Source: Allorhodoferax sp032337135
Lineage (GTDB): Bacteria > Pseudomonadota > Gammaproteobacteria > Burkholderiales > Burkholderiaceae_C
Assembly (NCBI RefSeq): GCF_032337135.1
Contig: NZ_JAVXZZ010000001.1
Location: 1,426,001-1,490,000 of the forward strand
Direction of reading: 5' to 3'
DNA length: 64,000 nucleotides
Shown: one piece after another, positions 53,334-62,185 of the stretch
How positions within the stretch are numbered: position 1 is the stretch's first letter
Layout of the letters: each line of letters opens with the position of its first letter
The notes under the pieces: model-generated
Seen by the model: the letters and a program-made list of their open reading frames with translations, nothing else
Databases searched by the model: none
Told to the model about the DNA's origin: nothing
Position numbers and translations under genes: made by a program

Positions 53334-54984
53334 AATCTAGTACCTCGTCCAGAAACACTGGATACTTGAAGTCCAGCTCGCCATCAAAAAGCCTGATGGC
53401 TGAATCGACTTTGCGGGAACCTTTGCCGTTGCCCTTTTCGCTCTTAAACCATTGAATCAAATATTCCCGCCTGTCTTCCAGGGTAATGTTGGTTTCGTAC
53501 AGGTTATAGGTCTTAGTCGATAAGACCTCTTTTGCAAACGCATTAAGTGTTTTGAGGTCAATCGCATTGGCACAAATCAGTGCCGGCTCCAGCGAAAACT
53601 CGTTGTTGTTAGCAGACGAAAACAGTTCAACGTTGGGGAAGGCAGCATATTCCAAGCGCTCTTGTTCAACATTACCGTGATAGTCACCGTCATTGTCTCT
53701 AAGCACATGAATCTTGGTGCCGATTTCCTTGCCCACCTCGATGAACGTCTTAAAGCCCACACCGCGCACCACAACGATATCGATGCCGTCATGCTCGGGC
53801 AAGCGCCCATGTTTTCGTTGGTATATCTTCTTGAGAACCAGTTCATCCGAAGATCCTTCGACCAAAACGGCCCTGCTAGATAGTGCCACCCTCAGGGTGT
53901 CGTAGCCTGGCAGACGCTTGAGCGTCTTCACAACATCTGGATCTAGCTTGTGCAACCTCTTGTAGCCTGTTTGCAGCAGGCAAATCTTGTCAATGCTTAG
54001 CTTATTCAATACGTATGAACTATGGGTTGTAAGGAATAGTTGCTTGTCGCCGCGTTTACTGTCGACGTAGTGCACAAGTTTGTTTAGATTGGTGTGCGAC
54101 AGATGATTTTCTGGCTCTTCCATCATCACCAGATCGATATCGTGGGACTTGTTCTGGATTGCCAACTTGATTTGTATATTGCTTTGTTCGCCTTTGCCGA
54201 TGAAGTGAAAAGGAACATCGTCAACCTCCAGTTGTAGGCCGGTCTGGATCGAACCCGCTGGCAATGTGCTTGCTGCGATGGTGAGCTTGCGGTCGGTGAT
54301 AAGGTGACCGGCATCAAGGTTGGCGTTGACTGTCATGACCTCTCCAGCGTTATTAAACACCTGTAGGTTCTCCCGATAGTTGGCGGTCAGTTTGACCAAC
54401 TCCTCCTTCGCGAGAGCAGTATTGAGGATGCCTGATATGTACTGATTCTTCCCCATCGTTGGGTGGAGGCGTGTGGGATCGATGTACAACGCCTTGAATC
54501 TCTTAGCAATGGGCTTAATCTGGTTCCATGCAAAATCAAGCCATTCCAATTTGTAAAACTCGATTGGAATGCTTGTGAAGTTTGGTTTTGTAAGCAGGTA
54601 GTTTTCGTATACCAACTCAAGTGACTTATCGAAGCAGGCTTGCACTACCACGCCCTCGGTATCCGCCTTGCGCCTGTTATTCGCGCCTCGATATTCAGGC
54701 ACGCCCTCAATGTAGGCCTCGATGATCAGATCGGGTAAGTGCTTCGAAGACCTATCTGAGACAAGAAATTGACGGACTGCATCTCTATTGAATAGATCAG
54801 GCGAGAATTCACTACTGAATGGCCTACCGCGATGGTTGTAGTTGAGTGCAATTTCCAGCGCCTCTAGGATCGTACTTTTCCCTGCAGCGTTATCGCCCAC
54901 AAATATATTGACGTCTTCATTAAACTCAAAATACTCGTCGCGGAACTTCTTGAAGTTGACCAGTTTGATTGACTTTACGTGCAT
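53326..54984 (-). CDS. GajA-like OLD-family ATPase with TOPRIM nuclease domain
   Basis: From ATG 54984 (GGGAG upstream) the protein has 552 residues. It begins VKSIKLVNFKKFRDEYFEFN with Walker A GDNAAGKST (30-38); Walker B and switch are LVMMEEPENHLSH and LFLTTHSSYVLNKL. The TOPRIM shows AVLVEGSSDELVL and HVLRDNDGDYHG. In Gabija systems such a protein is the DNA-nicking partner of a UvrD helicase; here that helicase is broken. Upstream lies gene-poor DNA with an IS21-like relic. Confidence 0.85.
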   Translation of the reverse strand: MHVKSIKLVNFKKFRDEYFEFNEDVNIFVGDNAAGKSTILEALEIALNYNHRGRPFSSEFSPDLFNRDAVRQFLVSDRSSKHLPDLIIEAYIEGVPEYRGANNRRKADTEGVVVQACFDKSLELVYENYLLTKPNFTSIPIEFYKLEWLDFAWNQIKPIAKRFKALYIDPTRLHPTMGKNQYISGILNTALAKEELVKLTANYRENLQVFNNAGEVMTVNANLDAGHLITDRKLTIAASTLPAGSIQTGLQLEVDDVPFHFIGKGEQSNIQIKLAIQNKSHDIDLVMMEEPENHLSHTNLNKLVHYVDSKRGDKQLFLTTHSSYVLNKLSIDKICLLQTGYKRLHKLDPDVVKTLKRLPGYDTLRVALSSRAVLVEGSSDELVLKKIYQRKHGRLPEHDGIDIVVVRGVGFKTFIEVGKEIGTKIHVLRDNDGDYHGNVEQERLEYAAFPNVELFSSANNNEFSLEPALICANAIDLKTLNAFAKEVLSTKTYNLYETNITLEDRREYLIQWFKSEKGNGKGSRKVDSAIRLFDGELDFKYPVFLDEVLDFA

Positions 54985-55601
54985 CTCTGTGCTCCCTGAA
55001 TATCGTCTGATTTTGACGTATTGCAGTGGCCGCGGGCGTTGGCAGCTGAATGATCTTCGTAAGACAGACTTGTCCCATCGCAATGTATTCAAATTGGGAT
55101 GCTAAAAGCAGTCGTTCAGCAACGACTGCACCTGGCCCGGAGCGGCGTTCTAAATGAATCAGAGGCCTACCCCCGGCCCAGTCTGTGTTGGCAACACCAG
55201 AAAGCTGATTGGGAATGGTCAATGAGTTCCGGAACAGATGGTCAGTCTGACCGGAATACGCAGCCTTGAATGCTCGTGGAAATATCAGGCGATATCTGAA
55301 AGCAGGATTGCCGGGATGTGTTGCCGAGAAAACAGCTGCAACCCGAATCTCGGCTTTAGCAATCCCGGCTGTTGCTCCAGGCGCACAAAGCAGACGCTGC
55401 AACTGTCCGATCATGGGCGATTTTCGCTAATTGGATTAGGGCGCCCGCAGACCCAATATCCATGCGGGTTTCAGAAGAGTTTTCGTGGTGCATAGCTATT
55501 AGTCCACCACCACGAAAAATGGCACGCGGTCTTGAAGTCCTCGTCGTTTTCAGCCAACCTTGCCGTTCCGATCACTCCTCCACTTGGACGCCAAACTTTT
55601 C
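54985..55601. other. Spacer with an IS21-like end relic
   Basis: I see no gene. The minus strand of 55214-55261 carries TGCGTATTCCGGT and CTGACCATCTGTTCCGG, near-identical to 21832-21863 but inverted relative to it. The rest shows nothing I can name. Confidence 0.5.
55214..55261 (-). repeat. IS21-family-like end sequence, inverted partner of 21831-21880
   Basis: About 40 of 48 positions agree with the plus strand at 21832-21879. The two copies face each other across about 33 kb of cargo. Confidence 0.5.
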
Positions 55602-56246
55602 ATGAATACCATTGCAATCGACGCAGACGGCGTACTGCTGGACTACAACACCGCCTATTCGAAGGCCTGGTTCAATGTCTTCGGCGAACGCCTCGTCCTG
55701 AACAACCCAGCTGCCTATTGGCCCATAGAGCGTTGGAATGCACGGCGGCTTGTGAACAACGAGCTGGAGCAATTCCGCAGCGCCTTTGATCTGGAGTTCT
55801 GGAGCACCATTCCGGCCGTTCCGGGTGCGCTGGAAGCTTGCCAACGTCTTGCAGACCAGGGTTACAACTTGGTCTGTGTGACAGCGCTACCCGAAAGGTT
55901 CGCTGATGCCAGGGCCCAGAACCTGCGCGATTTAGGTTTCCCGATCTCGCGGATCATCACGACCGGCAGTGAAATCATCGGGGGGAGCCCCAAGGCACAG
56001 GCTATTGCGGACCTTGGCCCGGTTGCCTTTGTGGATGACTATGCCCCTTACCTGGTGGGTGTGGACCCACCCGTGCACCTGGCGCTGATCCTGCGTGACC
56101 CGGTGGGTAGTCCCAATGTGGGGAAACTCTTGGATATCCCCGATTCCAGCCATGCAGATCTCCTGGCCTTTGCAAAGTGGTGGCTTTCTCGGGAAGAACC
56201 GTGGACTGGGCTGAACGGGAAATCACCGCGCAGCACGAGCCTATGA
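55602..56246 (+). CDS. HAD-superfamily hydrolase
   Basis: The 214-residue protein starts MNTIAIDADGVLLDYN, giving the D-x-D nucleophile motif. The second motif is CVTALPER, then a Lys in SPKAQAIADLG and the acidic pair VAFVDDYAPY. This is a phosphatase-type HAD with a helical cap at about 20-80. The stop overlaps the next start (ATGA). Substrate unknown; it may be a small-molecule phosphatase in the accessory operon. Confidence 0.85.
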   Translation: MNTIAIDADGVLLDYNTAYSKAWFNVFGERLVLNNPAAYWPIERWNARRLVNNELEQFRSAFDLEFWSTIPAVPGALEACQRLADQGYNLVCVTALPERFADARAQNLRDLGFPISRIITTGSEIIGGSPKAQAIADLGPVAFVDDYAPYLVGVDPPVHLALILRDPVGSPNVGKLLDIPDSSHADLLAFAKWWLSREEPWTGLNGKSPRSTSL

Positions 56247-56617
56247 ACGCCAGATCCAACAAACGAAGAATCTGCAGAAGGTTCCATGGTCGATTCCACG
56301 GCGAGGTTCGTTGGCGATCTGCAGAAGAAGATGCGTGGCTAAATGCGGTTGCCATAGGTCGGGAGTTCGGCAGTGCGGACTACCACCGGTTTGAGCAACT
56401 CGACGGCTATGCCTTTGACGTCTTCGGGGACATGGCATTGGCTCAGCAATGGATGTCCCGGCCCCATCCTGCTCTGGATGGAATGACGCCCAATGATTGC
56501 GCCCGCAATGACCGGGATCTTCAGAGGGCATTGGACCTGTTGGCAGAACTCAAGCGCAATGCTGTCGTGACATCAGCCAGCAAGCCAATACCGACCGATG
56601 GAAATCACGCATGGTGA
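56243..56617 (+). CDS. MbcA/ParS/Xre-type toxin-binding domain protein (antitoxin-like)
   Basis: The 124-residue protein starts inside the HAD stop. The C-terminal part YAFDVFGDMALAQQWMSRPH and ALDGMTPNDCARNDRDLQRA fits the DUF2384 domain of antitoxins paired with RES toxins. The N-terminus is basic and lacks a clear helix-turn-helix. No RES toxin gene is next to it, so it may be an orphan or have another partner. Confidence 0.65.
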   Translation: MNARSNKRRICRRFHGRFHGEVRWRSAEEDAWLNAVAIGREFGSADYHRFEQLDGYAFDVFGDMALAQQWMSRPHPALDGMTPNDCARNDRDLQRALDLLAELKRNAVVTSASKPIPTDGNHAW

Positions 56618-56681
56618 TTCACCGTGCCCAACAAAGACCATCCCGGATCACCCCTGTAAATAGATACCGTAAGGAAAAACC

Positions 56682-57401
56682 ATGCCCCAACGTCGCGCAA
56701 CTAGACCTCCCTTCAACCGCCGCACACGCCAGGCGCAGAAACGTGCGTACTGGCAACTTCTGGGAAAGATCCGGCGCGTTGCGCCTGTGCTTGGGGGACG
56801 CTTCTATACACGTCACTACATGCACGGTGAGAACGGGTGGGCCGATGTCTTCTTCCTTGGCAACAGGAAGCCCATCTACTACAACTTGTGCATTCAGACT
56901 GCCTCTTATGCCTACAAGGAATTGGTATCAAGTCGCGCATGGGAGCTGTCGTACGAGTTGGCTCCACTTGACTTGGATCTGTCGATTTCTGAGCGCACAG
57001 CCAAAGATCCGGTATCTGGCCTGTACGTCACGTCCCCTCGTGAACCCTACCGCTATCCAGAATTGAATGACATGACCCGATACGAATGGGCACAAGCCGA
57101 GAATCAGCGGATTGCCGATAGCCTGGAGATCCAGGTATTCGAGCACTGGACCTTGCGCCGTGAATATCACAGCGGTATTGGGCTGCATGCAACGATCGAC
57201 GTCCCATTCGTGACGATTGAAGCGGTCAATGCATTCATTGAACGTTTTCTGGCGTCCGAGGCCAATTTCACAGGAAAGACACCTCGTTCATTCCGTTTTG
57301 ATGAGATCCCATACTGGGGACTGGAGTCCAACGCTATTTGTGATCCCGGGGATTGGGCCAATGAAGCGAAGTCGGAACAGGAAAGTGAATCCAGCAACTG
57401 A
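56682..57401 (+). CDS. Unknown 239-residue protein
   Basis: The ATG is preceded by AAGGAAAAACC. The N-terminus is very basic (RRATRPPFNRRTRQAQKRAY), followed by aromatic-rich strands (RFYTRHYMHGENGWADVFFLG, YYNLCIQTASYAYKEL). No signal peptide, membrane helix or known motif is seen. It lies in a same-strand run with the HAD and antitoxin-like genes. Confidence 0.6.
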   Translation: MPQRRATRPPFNRRTRQAQKRAYWQLLGKIRRVAPVLGGRFYTRHYMHGENGWADVFFLGNRKPIYYNLCIQTASYAYKELVSSRAWELSYELAPLDLDLSISERTAKDPVSGLYVTSPREPYRYPELNDMTRYEWAQAENQRIADSLEIQVFEHWTLRREYHSGIGLHATIDVPFVTIEAVNAFIERFLASEANFTGKTPRSFRFDEIPYWGLESNAICDPGDWANEAKSEQESESSN

Positions 57402-57422
57402 TCCCTCAATCCAAGAATCACC

Positions 57423-57683
57423 ATGACCGTCCTTGAATTGATCAATCTCCTGAAGACGATGCCACCCCAAGCCGAGGTGGTCATTCCTGTTTATCAAGAC
57501 CGGGCGGATGAGTTCTGTGTGCGTTCCCTGGAAGCATCCCAGGTACAGGTGGTGCAGATGCGTCAGGCTCCAGAAATCAAAGGCATCTTGAAGCCTGCGC
57601 GAACCCCTTGCCTGTACCTGTTGGAGCCAGTGGGTGGATTGTCCGGGGTGGTCATTGGGTATGACCGCGACGAGAGCAACTGA
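57423..57683 (+). CDS. Unknown 86-residue protein
   Basis: The short protein starts MTVLELINLLKTMPPQAEVV, a helix and strand pattern seen in small mobile-element proteins, and ends in VIGYDRDESN. It lies 21 bp after the previous gene in the same operon-like run. No function can be given. Confidence 0.55.
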   Translation: MTVLELINLLKTMPPQAEVVIPVYQDRADEFCVRSLEASQVQVVQMRQAPEIKGILKPARTPCLYLLEPVGGLSGVVIGYDRDESN

Positions 57684-58527
57684 CGCAACGCCAAATCAAA
57701 GCACTTCGAGCGGATGCAGCACAACACTTGCCCACAGGGAGAACTATCTCCCGTGATGACCTTTTTTTTGACGATGTACCTCGGGCACCCTATGTTGCGA
57801 ATTACCAATGTAAGGTTAGGCGCAGCAACAAATTTGATCAACTCGGAGGTAAACGCGTGGCGTGCTTCTACGAGCTGAAGCGTATTGCACGCAGCAGTGT
57901 GGCGCTCTACTTTGCACCGTTACGCCGGGTGGGAAGCATCTTCAGGCGTATGCGAGGCCGCAAGGAGTGAGCAAATTGTCCTGGCGCGGGGAAAAATGGT
58001 AATCCGCGATGGAATGCAACGCATGAGCAACGACATCACCAAGGCTTCTTGTCAATTTCTGACTTCAAAGCGAATGCGATTGCAGACGTTTCTCAACGAG
58101 TGACATGACGCGGGTCAGTGCGCGATAGCTTGTTCGAAAGGTCGGATTTACCTCAATCTATGCGAGAAGCAAATCCGTGCCTCAGGAAACCATAAGCGTG
58201 CCGTTCTGGAAATCACTTCTTACTAAATCTGCGTCAGACTTGACGCTACGGGCAACCATTAGCTAACTTTTTGACAAAAAGTGGAGAATTCGCTCAGTTT
58301 GATAGTGGAAGCATAAGCGTTCCGCCCTCAAATGGAAGCATAAGTGGGCCTAAGCGGCGCAGTTATGCTTCCAGTGACACGCGTCAACATTGCCGGCCCA
58401 CTCATGTAGATTCTGGCGGTGCACGTCACAGAAAACGATATGTCGCCGACGCAATCCGTGCACGTGCCACTTGGAGGCTAGGCACGCCGCTGTCTGCAGC
58501 TGCTCGAAGCCTCCTCAACTGACCCAA
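57684..58527. other. Gene-poor stretch next to the transposition genes
   Basis: I see no convincing gene in these 844 bases. The frame at 57728-57970 (80 codons) is a weak possibility with a basic C-terminus. The right part contains repeated GGAAGCATAAG motifs (58191-58373), listed separately. Confidence 0.4.
58191..58373. repeat. Cluster of CATAAGCG repeats with a perfect inverted pair
   Basis: TGGAAGCATAAG occurs at 58306 and 58333, and its inverse TTATGCTTCCA at 58363-58373. CATAAGCGTGCCG (58191-58203) echoes CATAAGCGTTCCG (58312-58324). The 11-bp perfect inverted repeat TGGAAGCATAA/TTATGCTTCCA could form a hairpin or a protein-binding site at the cargo/transposition-gene border. Confidence 0.55.
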
Positions 58528-60195
58528 CTACCAACCCAGCTGCCGTATTAATTTGGCGACGGAGTAGGGGTTGCTGGCAACGGCCTCTGGCGCTATAGCG
58601 ATGCCGACCTCACCTTGCTGCCCATTCACCAAAATGCCAAATGCCTGCGAGAGCGCTTCATACTTGTCCAAATCCGTCTGAGGCAGGTACAAAAGCAATG
58701 CGGCATCTCCGGCTAGTCCATTGTCCTGAGTGCGGATGAGGCAATACGCGGTGCGCGATCGACCACGATCCCTTTGCACACCAATGCAGCTGAACGCCCG
58801 CCCCAACTCTCCGGTGTTCGACAAAATTCTCGCCAACGGAAACAGCTCAGCGTCATAGGCGGAAGTAGCCAGTGACTTAAGACCCACGCCGAAACCTTCT
58901 TGGCGAAGAATGTCTGCTGCAAGATGGAGGACATCCAAGCCTTCGGGCTCTATCACCCCGTCATCACGCTCCTCATCTTCACTCGCAAGCTCGACTTGCG
59001 GAAGACCCACCTTGGTCACGTCGGAACCATCGGCTAGCACATGGGGCACTTCTTCCTGCAAAGCCCTTACACCCATAGCACTCTTGCTCCTGGGCTTCAC
59101 CCTCTTGATGACCTTCTCATGAAGATCAGGAAAAGCTGCCTCTGTAGCCTCGGGTAAATACACCATCGCCACAGCATCTTTTGATTGCAACCGATCCTCC
59201 CTGACTTCCGGACGGAAGTCTTGCGCGCTTTTGGAGTACTTAGTCCACGGCATCCGTCTAGAAACCGCTGTCACCACCCGCGGCAGCACCGAGTAGTTGA
59301 GTTGGCGAAACGGAAATGGATGGGTACAACTCAAGATGCGTTCAACAAATAGAACTGATTGCGACCCTTGATTGAACCAATGGCCTTGGACCGTCAGATC
59401 CGTGCTGCCTATAAATGGAAAATTTGTTTTGGGGTAATACGCCAGTCTGTTTGCGCGAGCCGCCGTCCCCGAGTTGCTAATCCAGCGCGCCGCACTCCCT
59501 GCAGACGGGTCCAAGGCAATGCGTGCCACCGTAGCTGCTGCAGCGGCAGGCAATCCAGAAGCCAAATCCAGCCAGTGAGTGTCGCTACGCTGGTCGTGTC
59601 TGATCGACCTGTAGAGGTTCCGCGCAGCGATCGGCCCGGAGAGCAAGCGACTGGCCAAGGCACCAGACGCACCAAAATAGAACCGCAGTACTTCCCAGCA
59701 AGGAATGATCATCCAGTGGTCTTCCGACAGGCGCTCTCGAACCGTGAATGCGCCTGTGTGACCCGAATGTGCAGAGTACGTCCGAAAGTCGAGCGGGAAT
59801 TCGCTGCTACCTTCTTCTAGTGGTCGGCCGATGGGACATACATTTTCAACATTTCCAGAAATCTTCAAGTCCTTCAGCCGAACGACTGGGGCAGAAGAGA
59901 CCGCCACGAGATTTGGACCAAGCCACACATCACCCAGTCGCATGGCCCGCACAAATGCCGCAGGCACAAGTATGCGAATGGTGCGTGCATTTGGGTCTTC
60001 TGCAGGACGAAGAACTACCTCTATCTGCGGCTTTTGCTGGCCAGCGCGTCCTATGCTGCTGACACGCCCAAACCAGATGATCTCCATTGGCCGTCGAAAC
60101 CCCGCCAACGGTCGGAGCACAGGAACGCCGCTATTCAGCAGACGACTCAAAATTGTTCTTGGCGGCTCCGGCGCGCTTAACCTAGTACTCAACAC
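58528..60195 (-). CDS. tniE: TnsE-like transposition protein (TniE)
   Basis: A GTG at 60195 overlaps the TniQ-like stop; ATG 60084 (MEIIWFGRVSS) is an alternative. The 555-residue protein has the TnsE plan: a beta-rich N-terminal part (MEIIWFGRVSSIGRAGQQ), a middle IIPCWEVLRFYFGASGALAS resembling the IPQLELARSLFL segment of Tn7 TnsE, an acidic linker, and a C-terminal domain with SCIGVQRDRGRS as in the TnsE C-terminus. In Tn7 TnsE directs insertion into replicating or conjugating DNA. It is the last gene of the transposition operon. Confidence 0.75.
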   Translation of the reverse strand: MLSTRLSAPEPPRTILSRLLNSGVPVLRPLAGFRRPMEIIWFGRVSSIGRAGQQKPQIEVVLRPAEDPNARTIRILVPAAFVRAMRLGDVWLGPNLVAVSSAPVVRLKDLKISGNVENVCPIGRPLEEGSSEFPLDFRTYSAHSGHTGAFTVRERLSEDHWMIIPCWEVLRFYFGASGALASRLLSGPIAARNLYRSIRHDQRSDTHWLDLASGLPAAAAATVARIALDPSAGSAARWISNSGTAARANRLAYYPKTNFPFIGSTDLTVQGHWFNQGSQSVLFVERILSCTHPFPFRQLNYSVLPRVVTAVSRRMPWTKYSKSAQDFRPEVREDRLQSKDAVAMVYLPEATEAAFPDLHEKVIKRVKPRSKSAMGVRALQEEVPHVLADGSDVTKVGLPQVELASEDEERDDGVIEPEGLDVLHLAADILRQEGFGVGLKSLATSAYDAELFPLARILSNTGELGRAFSCIGVQRDRGRSRTAYCLIRTQDNGLAGDAALLLYLPQTDLDKYEALSQAFGILVNGQQGEVGIAIAPEAVASNPYSVAKLIRQLGW

Positions 60196-61253
60196 ACTGC
60201 CTTCCCTCGCATATTCTTTGAACGCATTAGATGGAATTTGTACTCCGCGGCGTACCAGTCAGGAGGATCAATCCTAAAGCCCTGGACCATTGAGTAGCAA
60301 CCTACTCCAGAGGCATGCAATGCCCCTCGAAACCGATGGGGCCAATCCATCATCAGCCATACCGCCATGCCAAAGAGACGGTGCCGCTCTTCGACCCCCC
60401 GCAGTTCATAGATTAAGCCTCGCTGGCTTAGAACTCTGTAGCCATCCAGCCAAATCTGCTCAGCAACAGCATCGTACAACTGGCCATATGGACCGTCCGA
60501 CGACATGATGGCGATGAACTGCCGAAGTACCCCAAAGAGGCTGGCAGATTGAGGAAACACCTGATTCTGGATAGCCGCCCAGCCAAAGTCTTTCATGAAC
60601 AGGAGCGTCCGAACTACCAGTGCGTGTTCCAACTGAGGCCAGTCAAACCGCTCGGCAGGTGCCTGATACAGCGCTGCCCCACATTTGAAGCAGGCGCACA
60701 TTGAAGCACCGTCGATTCGCTCCCTGTGCCCCAACTCAGCCCTGAAATACATGAAAGGAGCGCCACACAGATGGCATCGATCGCGCAACAGCACGCGATG
60801 ATGTTCGCACTCTGTATAAAACCCGAGCCTCCAGGCTCGCCGGACATACTGACCGCTCTCGGAGTAAAAACATAGAGGGCAATACTGAACACCAAACCTT
60901 CGACGCTTTCGGTGCCATATCCCTAGCGGCAACAGCCACGTCTCAAAGCCATTTTTGTTTGGGATATGGCCATTCAAGGCGCTTGCAATTCCTTCTAACC
61001 CAGCACCCTCAATTCTCGAAGCTGGCACTCCGGTCAGCTTCTCTAGCTCATACTGAAGCCAAATCGGCAACTGCCTATCGATATCGCGATTCCAAACGGC
61101 TGCTTGATTGCCCGCTAGCGTCACGCACAATGAATGCACTTTCAAGCGATTGGCCCATGCTAGGCGAAGCAGCCATGAACTAAATAACTCGTCGTACCGA
61201 AGCTGCGGATGACAAGGCAAACCATAACGTGACAATCCATAGGGACGCCACAT
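60189..61253 (-). CDS. tniD: TniQ/TnsD-like target-selection protein (TniD)
   Basis: ATG 61253 has AAGGGG upstream and lies 11 bp after the TnsC-like gene. The 354-residue protein starts with a TniQ domain (PCHPQLRYDELFSSWLLRLA), a zinc site from CPLCF, a C-x-H pair (TECEHHRVLLRDRCHLCG) and a second cysteine set CACFKCG. TnsD/TniQ proteins bind the attachment site and recruit TnsC. In this element it is the best candidate for recognising comM. Confidence 0.85.
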   Translation of the reverse strand: MWRPYGLSRYGLPCHPQLRYDELFSSWLLRLAWANRLKVHSLCVTLAGNQAAVWNRDIDRQLPIWLQYELEKLTGVPASRIEGAGLEGIASALNGHIPNKNGFETWLLPLGIWHRKRRRFGVQYCPLCFYSESGQYVRRAWRLGFYTECEHHRVLLRDRCHLCGAPFMYFRAELGHRERIDGASMCACFKCGAALYQAPAERFDWPQLEHALVVRTLLFMKDFGWAAIQNQVFPQSASLFGVLRQFIAIMSSDGPYGQLYDAVAEQIWLDGYRVLSQRGLIYELRGVEERHRLFGMAVWLMMDWPHRFRGALHASGVGCYSMVQGFRIDPPDWYAAEYKFHLMRSKNMRGKAVC

Positions 61254-61264
61254 CACGCACCCCT

Positions 61265-62185
61265 TTATTTTGTTCTTGCAACCAAGTCTTTGTCGGCCAT
61301 GGGCGCCCAACTGCAACTTTTCACAAGTTCAATCGTAATGCATTCTTCACCCGTTTGAATGGCCAAGACCCCAAGCTCCGACAACAGATCTGCGACATGT
61401 CCGACCAATCCTTCAGTCAATCTGTAGATTTCTTGTGCGAGATCTGGATCCATCAGATTTGATGCTTTGAGCAACGGCATCCTCAACTCAAATCCTGCTA
61501 GGAGACTTAGAAAGTCTTCATCATTTGAACGAAATCTCTCCAAGTAAATTGCTCGCAGTCTACTCAGCATCTGATCATCTTTGTTGATTGCGTTATAAGC
61601 CTCACTTGTACCGGCAACCACAACAGGACGGCCTATTGCGTTCATTACATACTTGATGGTGGTTAGACCTATTCGTTGCTCTTCAGTATTACCGCGCAGG
61701 ACGTTGTGAAATTCGTCGATTAATAGCACTTGGACGTCCACAGCCTTCAACAAGTCAATACAGTCGGAACGCAACCTGGCCATACTCGCAGACACGGGTG
61801 GCTTGTGATTCAAGGCATGGCAAACAGCTGAATAGATTCCCTCACGCCCGGTTTCTGGGTACTGCACCATAAGTACAGGAACAATTGCGGAATCGCCGTC
61901 TACGTTGTCGTCTGCGCGATGGTTTTTGACAAACTGATGCAGTATTGAACTCTTTCCAGATAGCGATGGCCCGATGAAGAGTCTCCCTTGTGCACGATTT
62001 GCATCTTCGCGCCGATAGAGTCCCTCCAGTTCATTCAAGATTCGTTCTGCACGTGTATAGGGGATGAACTGCTCACGCATCAGATGTTTGATGCGCTCTT
62101 CATTGCTTTGGGTCGCGATAGGCCGGATCGTTTTTGATAAATGACTGAGGTCATGAGCTGTTGGATCTTCTTCCTTTTTCATCAT
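61265..62185 (-). CDS. tniB: TnsC/TniB-like AAA ATPase
   Basis: The 306-residue protein has a P-loop GPSLSGKSS near 88-96 and Walker B VQVLLIDEFHNVL. SRLRAIYLERF and the TEGLVGHVADLLSELG helix are typical of the TniB/TnsC regulators that link target choice to the transposase. The start overlaps the transposase stop (ATGATGA), so translation is coupled. Confidence 0.9.
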   Translation of the reverse strand: MMKKEEDPTAHDLSHLSKTIRPIATQSNEERIKHLMREQFIPYTRAERILNELEGLYRREDANRAQGRLFIGPSLSGKSSILHQFVKNHRADDNVDGDSAIVPVLMVQYPETGREGIYSAVCHALNHKPPVSASMARLRSDCIDLLKAVDVQVLLIDEFHNVLRGNTEEQRIGLTTIKYVMNAIGRPVVVAGTSEAYNAINKDDQMLSRLRAIYLERFRSNDEDFLSLLAGFELRMPLLKASNLMDPDLAQEIYRLTEGLVGHVADLLSELGVLAIQTGEECITIELVKSCSWAPMADKDLVARTK

